Part shown: one piece after another, positions 62,097-64,000 of the stretch
Numbering within the stretch: the first letter of the stretch is position 1
Layout: each line of letters starts with the position of its first letter
Source of the DNA: Mucilaginibacter oryzae
GTDB lineage: Bacteria; Bacteroidota; Bacteroidia; Sphingobacteriales; Sphingobacteriaceae
Reading direction: 5' to 3'
DNA: 64,000 nt
Assembly (NCBI RefSeq): GCF_003148845.1
Contig: NZ_QGHA01000001.1
Location: forward strand, 186,001-250,000
Program-made: the position numbers and the translations under genes
The notes under the pieces: generated by a model
Database searches by the model: none
The model's input: the letters and a program-made list of their open reading frames with translations, nothing else
What the model was told of the DNA's origin: nothing

Positions 62097-63098
62097 ATGA
62101 AAAAACACATTGTTGCTGCCGCACTGCTTTTTGCCGCTGCAATTCCCTTTAAACTGAGCGCACAAACTTATGTGGCCGATAAAACCATAGCCCTTCCCGG
62201 TAACGGCGGTTACGATTACCTGGCCATTGATCAGGTAAACCGTAACCTTTATGTATCTCACGCCACTACGGTCAATATCATTAACCTGGATACCGAACAA
62301 CCGGTTGGCGTTATCGAAAGCATGAAAGGTGTACATGGTATAGCCATTGTAAACAAGCTTAACCGCGGTTTTATCAGCGATGGCAAAGCGAACGCGGTTG
62401 TGGTATTTGATCTCAAAACATTTAAAACCATTACCACCGTTGCCCTTACGGGAGCAAACGGACCGGATGCCATTATGTACGACGCTTTTTCTGACAGGGT
62501 ATTTACTTTTAATGGCGAAAGCAAAAACTCGTCGGTAATTAATCCTTTAACCTTAAAGCAGGTTGGTACCGTTGCACTTGGCGGCAGCCCGGAGTTCGCC
62601 GTTAGCGATGGCAAAGGACTGATCTATAATAACCTTGAAGATAAAAGCAGCCTGGATGTTATCGACAGTAAAAAACTGAAGGTAGTTAAAAACCATCCGC
62701 TGGCACCCTGCGGCGGCCCAACAGGTTTGGCGCTTGATGCGGTTAATAAACGTTTGTTTACTGTTTGCCGTGAAAATAAAGGTGTAAGCGTTGTTGATAT
62801 TAATACCGGTAAAGTTATTGCTACACTGCCTATAGGTGCCGGTGTGGATGCAGTGGCTTACGATGCTGAAACTAAACTGATCTTCTGCTCGTGCGGCGAT
62901 GGAGTTACCACCATCATCAAACAAAAATCAGCAAATGATTATGAAGTTGTTCAATCTCTTAAAACTGAAGAGCGTGCGCGTACTATGGCTTTGGATGTAA
63001 AAACGCATAAAATTTACCTCAGCGCAGCACAATTTGAGCCAGGCACACGTACAACAGTGCCGAATACCTTCAAAGTTTTGGTGTATAAACCAAAGTAA
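62097..63098 (+). CDS. YncE-like beta-propeller secreted protein
   Basis: 333 residues with signal peptide KKHIVAAALLFAAAIPFKLS ending SAQ. Repeated strands such as NRNLYVSHATTVNIINLDTE, NGPDAIMYDAFSDRVFTFNG and KRLFTVCRENKGVSVVDINT form a seven-blade-type propeller of the YncE/YVTN family. Periplasmic. ATG at 62097 chosen for the signal peptide; 62073 is possible. Substrate unknown; 57 bp after the RND gene, so it may be cotranscribed. Confidence 0.87.
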   Translation: MKKHIVAAALLFAAAIPFKLSAQTYVADKTIALPGNGGYDYLAIDQVNRNLYVSHATTVNIINLDTEQPVGVIESMKGVHGIAIVNKLNRGFISDGKANAVVVFDLKTFKTITTVALTGANGPDAIMYDAFSDRVFTFNGESKNSSVINPLTLKQVGTVALGGSPEFAVSDGKGLIYNNLEDKSSLDVIDSKKLKVVKNHPLAPCGGPTGLALDAVNKRLFTVCRENKGVSVVDINTGKVIATLPIGAGVDAVAYDAETKLIFCSCGDGVTTIIKQKSANDYEVVQSLKTEERARTMALDVKTHKIYLSAAQFEPGTRTTVPNTFKVLVYKPK

Positions 63099-63223
63099 AT
63101 TTTATATAAAATAGCTGTGAAATATTCATGAAGAATTAATTTATTCCTGATATTACTAATTAAATTTTACAAAAAAATGAACTTTAATAGACGTTATTAC
63201 TATATTTAACGTTTTACCACTAT

Positions 63224-64000
63224 ATGATTAAAAAAACTGATTTTGTCTATTCACAGGAATCTGAACCCCACAGGATCCGGACGAAGAAAATTTTAAAAGA
63301 GTTTCCGCAACTGCGTAAGCTGATAGGTAAAAACCCCAAAACCATATGGGCCATTATCGGGCTTGTATCTTTCCAGGTGATATTGGCCTGGTTTGTACGC
63401 GACCAATCATGGTGGATTGTTTTTGGTGCAGCCTATCTTTTAGGTGCTTTTGCTGATCATGCCTTGTTTGTAATGATTCATGAATGTACCCACCAGTTGC
63501 TTTTTAAAAACCGTAATGCTAACCGCTGGGCATCTATGTTTGCCAATTTACCGCAAATATTGCCAAGCGCTATTTCGTTCGAAAAATACCACATCAAACA
63601 CCACGCTTTTCAGGGTGTGCATGAGTTGGATGCCGACCTGCCTAACAAATGGGAAGCAAAACTGATCAACAATTCGTTTTTTGGTAAAGCCTTATGGTTA
63701 TTGTTTTTCCCGGTGTTCCAGTTATTCCGTTTATCGCGTTTACGCGAGATTCATCCGTTTGATAAATGGATCCTGACCAACTGGTTGTTGCAGGCAGCTT
63801 TTACTACAGCTATAGCCTACTTTATGGGCTGGCACGCGGTAGCGTTCCTGTTACTCAGTTTTTCTTTTTCGGTTGGCCTGCACCCGCTTGGCGCCCGCTG
63901 GATCCAGGAGCATTACCTTACCGTTACCGAAGAGCAGGAAACCTACAGCTATTACGGTAATTTTAACGCGGTAGCGTTTAACGTAGGTTTTCATAATGAA
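63224..64000 (+). CDS. Fatty acid/sphingolipid desaturase-like membrane protein (3' cut by window edge)
   Basis: The first 259 residues of a membrane desaturase. Histidine boxes: HECTH (FVMIHECTHQLLF), HIKHH (EKYHIKHHAFQG), and the beginning of the third box NVGFHNE at the window end, all in the form found in sphingolipid delta-4 desaturases (DEGS type). Hydrophobic helices at about 45-85 and 140-185. Sphingobacteriaceae make sphingolipids, so modification of their long-chain base is plausible. Confidence 0.87.
   Translation, partial: MIKKTDFVYSQESEPHRIRTKKILKEFPQLRKLIGKNPKTIWAIIGLVSFQVILAWFVRDQSWWIVFGAAYLLGAFADHALFVMIHECTHQLLFKNRNANRWASMFANLPQILPSAISFEKYHIKHHAFQGVHELDADLPNKWEAKLINNSFFGKALWLLFFPVFQLFRLSRLREIHPFDKWILTNWLLQAAFTTAIAYFMGWHAVAFLLLSFSFSVGLHPLGARWIQEHYLTVTEEQETYSYYGNFNAVAFNVGFHNE

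Overview
The window looks like a Bacteroidota chromosome, most likely Sphingobacteriaceae (Mucilaginibacter or Pedobacter-like; the genus is an inference). Supporting marks are a MurF-alanine racemase fusion, a SusC/SusD locus with a hybrid two-component regulator, TonB-dependent receptors, promoters of the TTG / TAnnTTTG type, little Shine-Dalgarno signal, BtgA/DUF5712-type mobilization genes and a sphingolipid-desaturase-like gene.

Layout. 1-4720 is ordinary chromosome: the end of an MFS transporter, a DUF502 membrane protein, murF-alr, divergent recX, then tRNA-Gly(GCC) and tRNA-Leu(UAA). From the 3' end of tRNA-Leu to about 48063 lies one integrated element of about 43.3 kb. Its ends are a 23-bp perfect direct repeat: the tRNA-Leu 3' end at 4699-4721 and an orphan copy at 48041-48063. 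A tyrosine recombinase sits just inside the left end. The element carries, in order: a possible toxin pair (zeta-like kinase); a complete fructan utilization locus (three GH32-type enzymes, a DUF4960 binding lipoprotein, SusD, SusC, fructokinase, sugar permease, HTCS regulator with a periplasmic-binding-protein sensor); a split and a fused version of a HEPN two-module protein; an XRE regulator; a mobilization module (DUF5712 relaxase-like, BfmA/BtgA, excisionase-like HTH) with palindrome-rich intergenic DNA that may hold oriT; a DUF4062-NACHT STAND ATPase; and a GC-richer operon of three genes (an 1841-residue STAS/HATPase/PRTase protein, a receiver-like/PNP nucleosidase, a DUF4325 STAS-like protein). 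Two Lrp/AsnC C-terminal remnants bracket that operon. No conjugation (tra) genes are visible, so the element looks mobilizable rather than self-transmissible.

48064-64000 is chromosome again: a DUF47 (PhoU-like) protein, a TonB-dependent receptor, a small EamA transporter, a response regulator and histidine kinase, an AAA ATPase plus DUF4276 pair that separates this two-component system from a TolC/HlyD/RND efflux operon, a YncE-like beta-propeller and the start of a sphingolipid desaturase-like gene.

How the parts may work together. The fructan genes form a self-contained unit: the sensor kinase probably detects fructose, SusC/D and the DUF4960 lipoprotein bind and import fructan, GH32 enzymes cut it, and the permease and kinase take up and phosphorylate fructose. 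The same element carries two candidate anti-phage modules. The three-gene PNP/HATPase/PRTase operon is the best candidate in the window for a poorly described system: a nucleotide-cleaving effector coupled to a very large sensor. A defence role is inferred from domains and context only.
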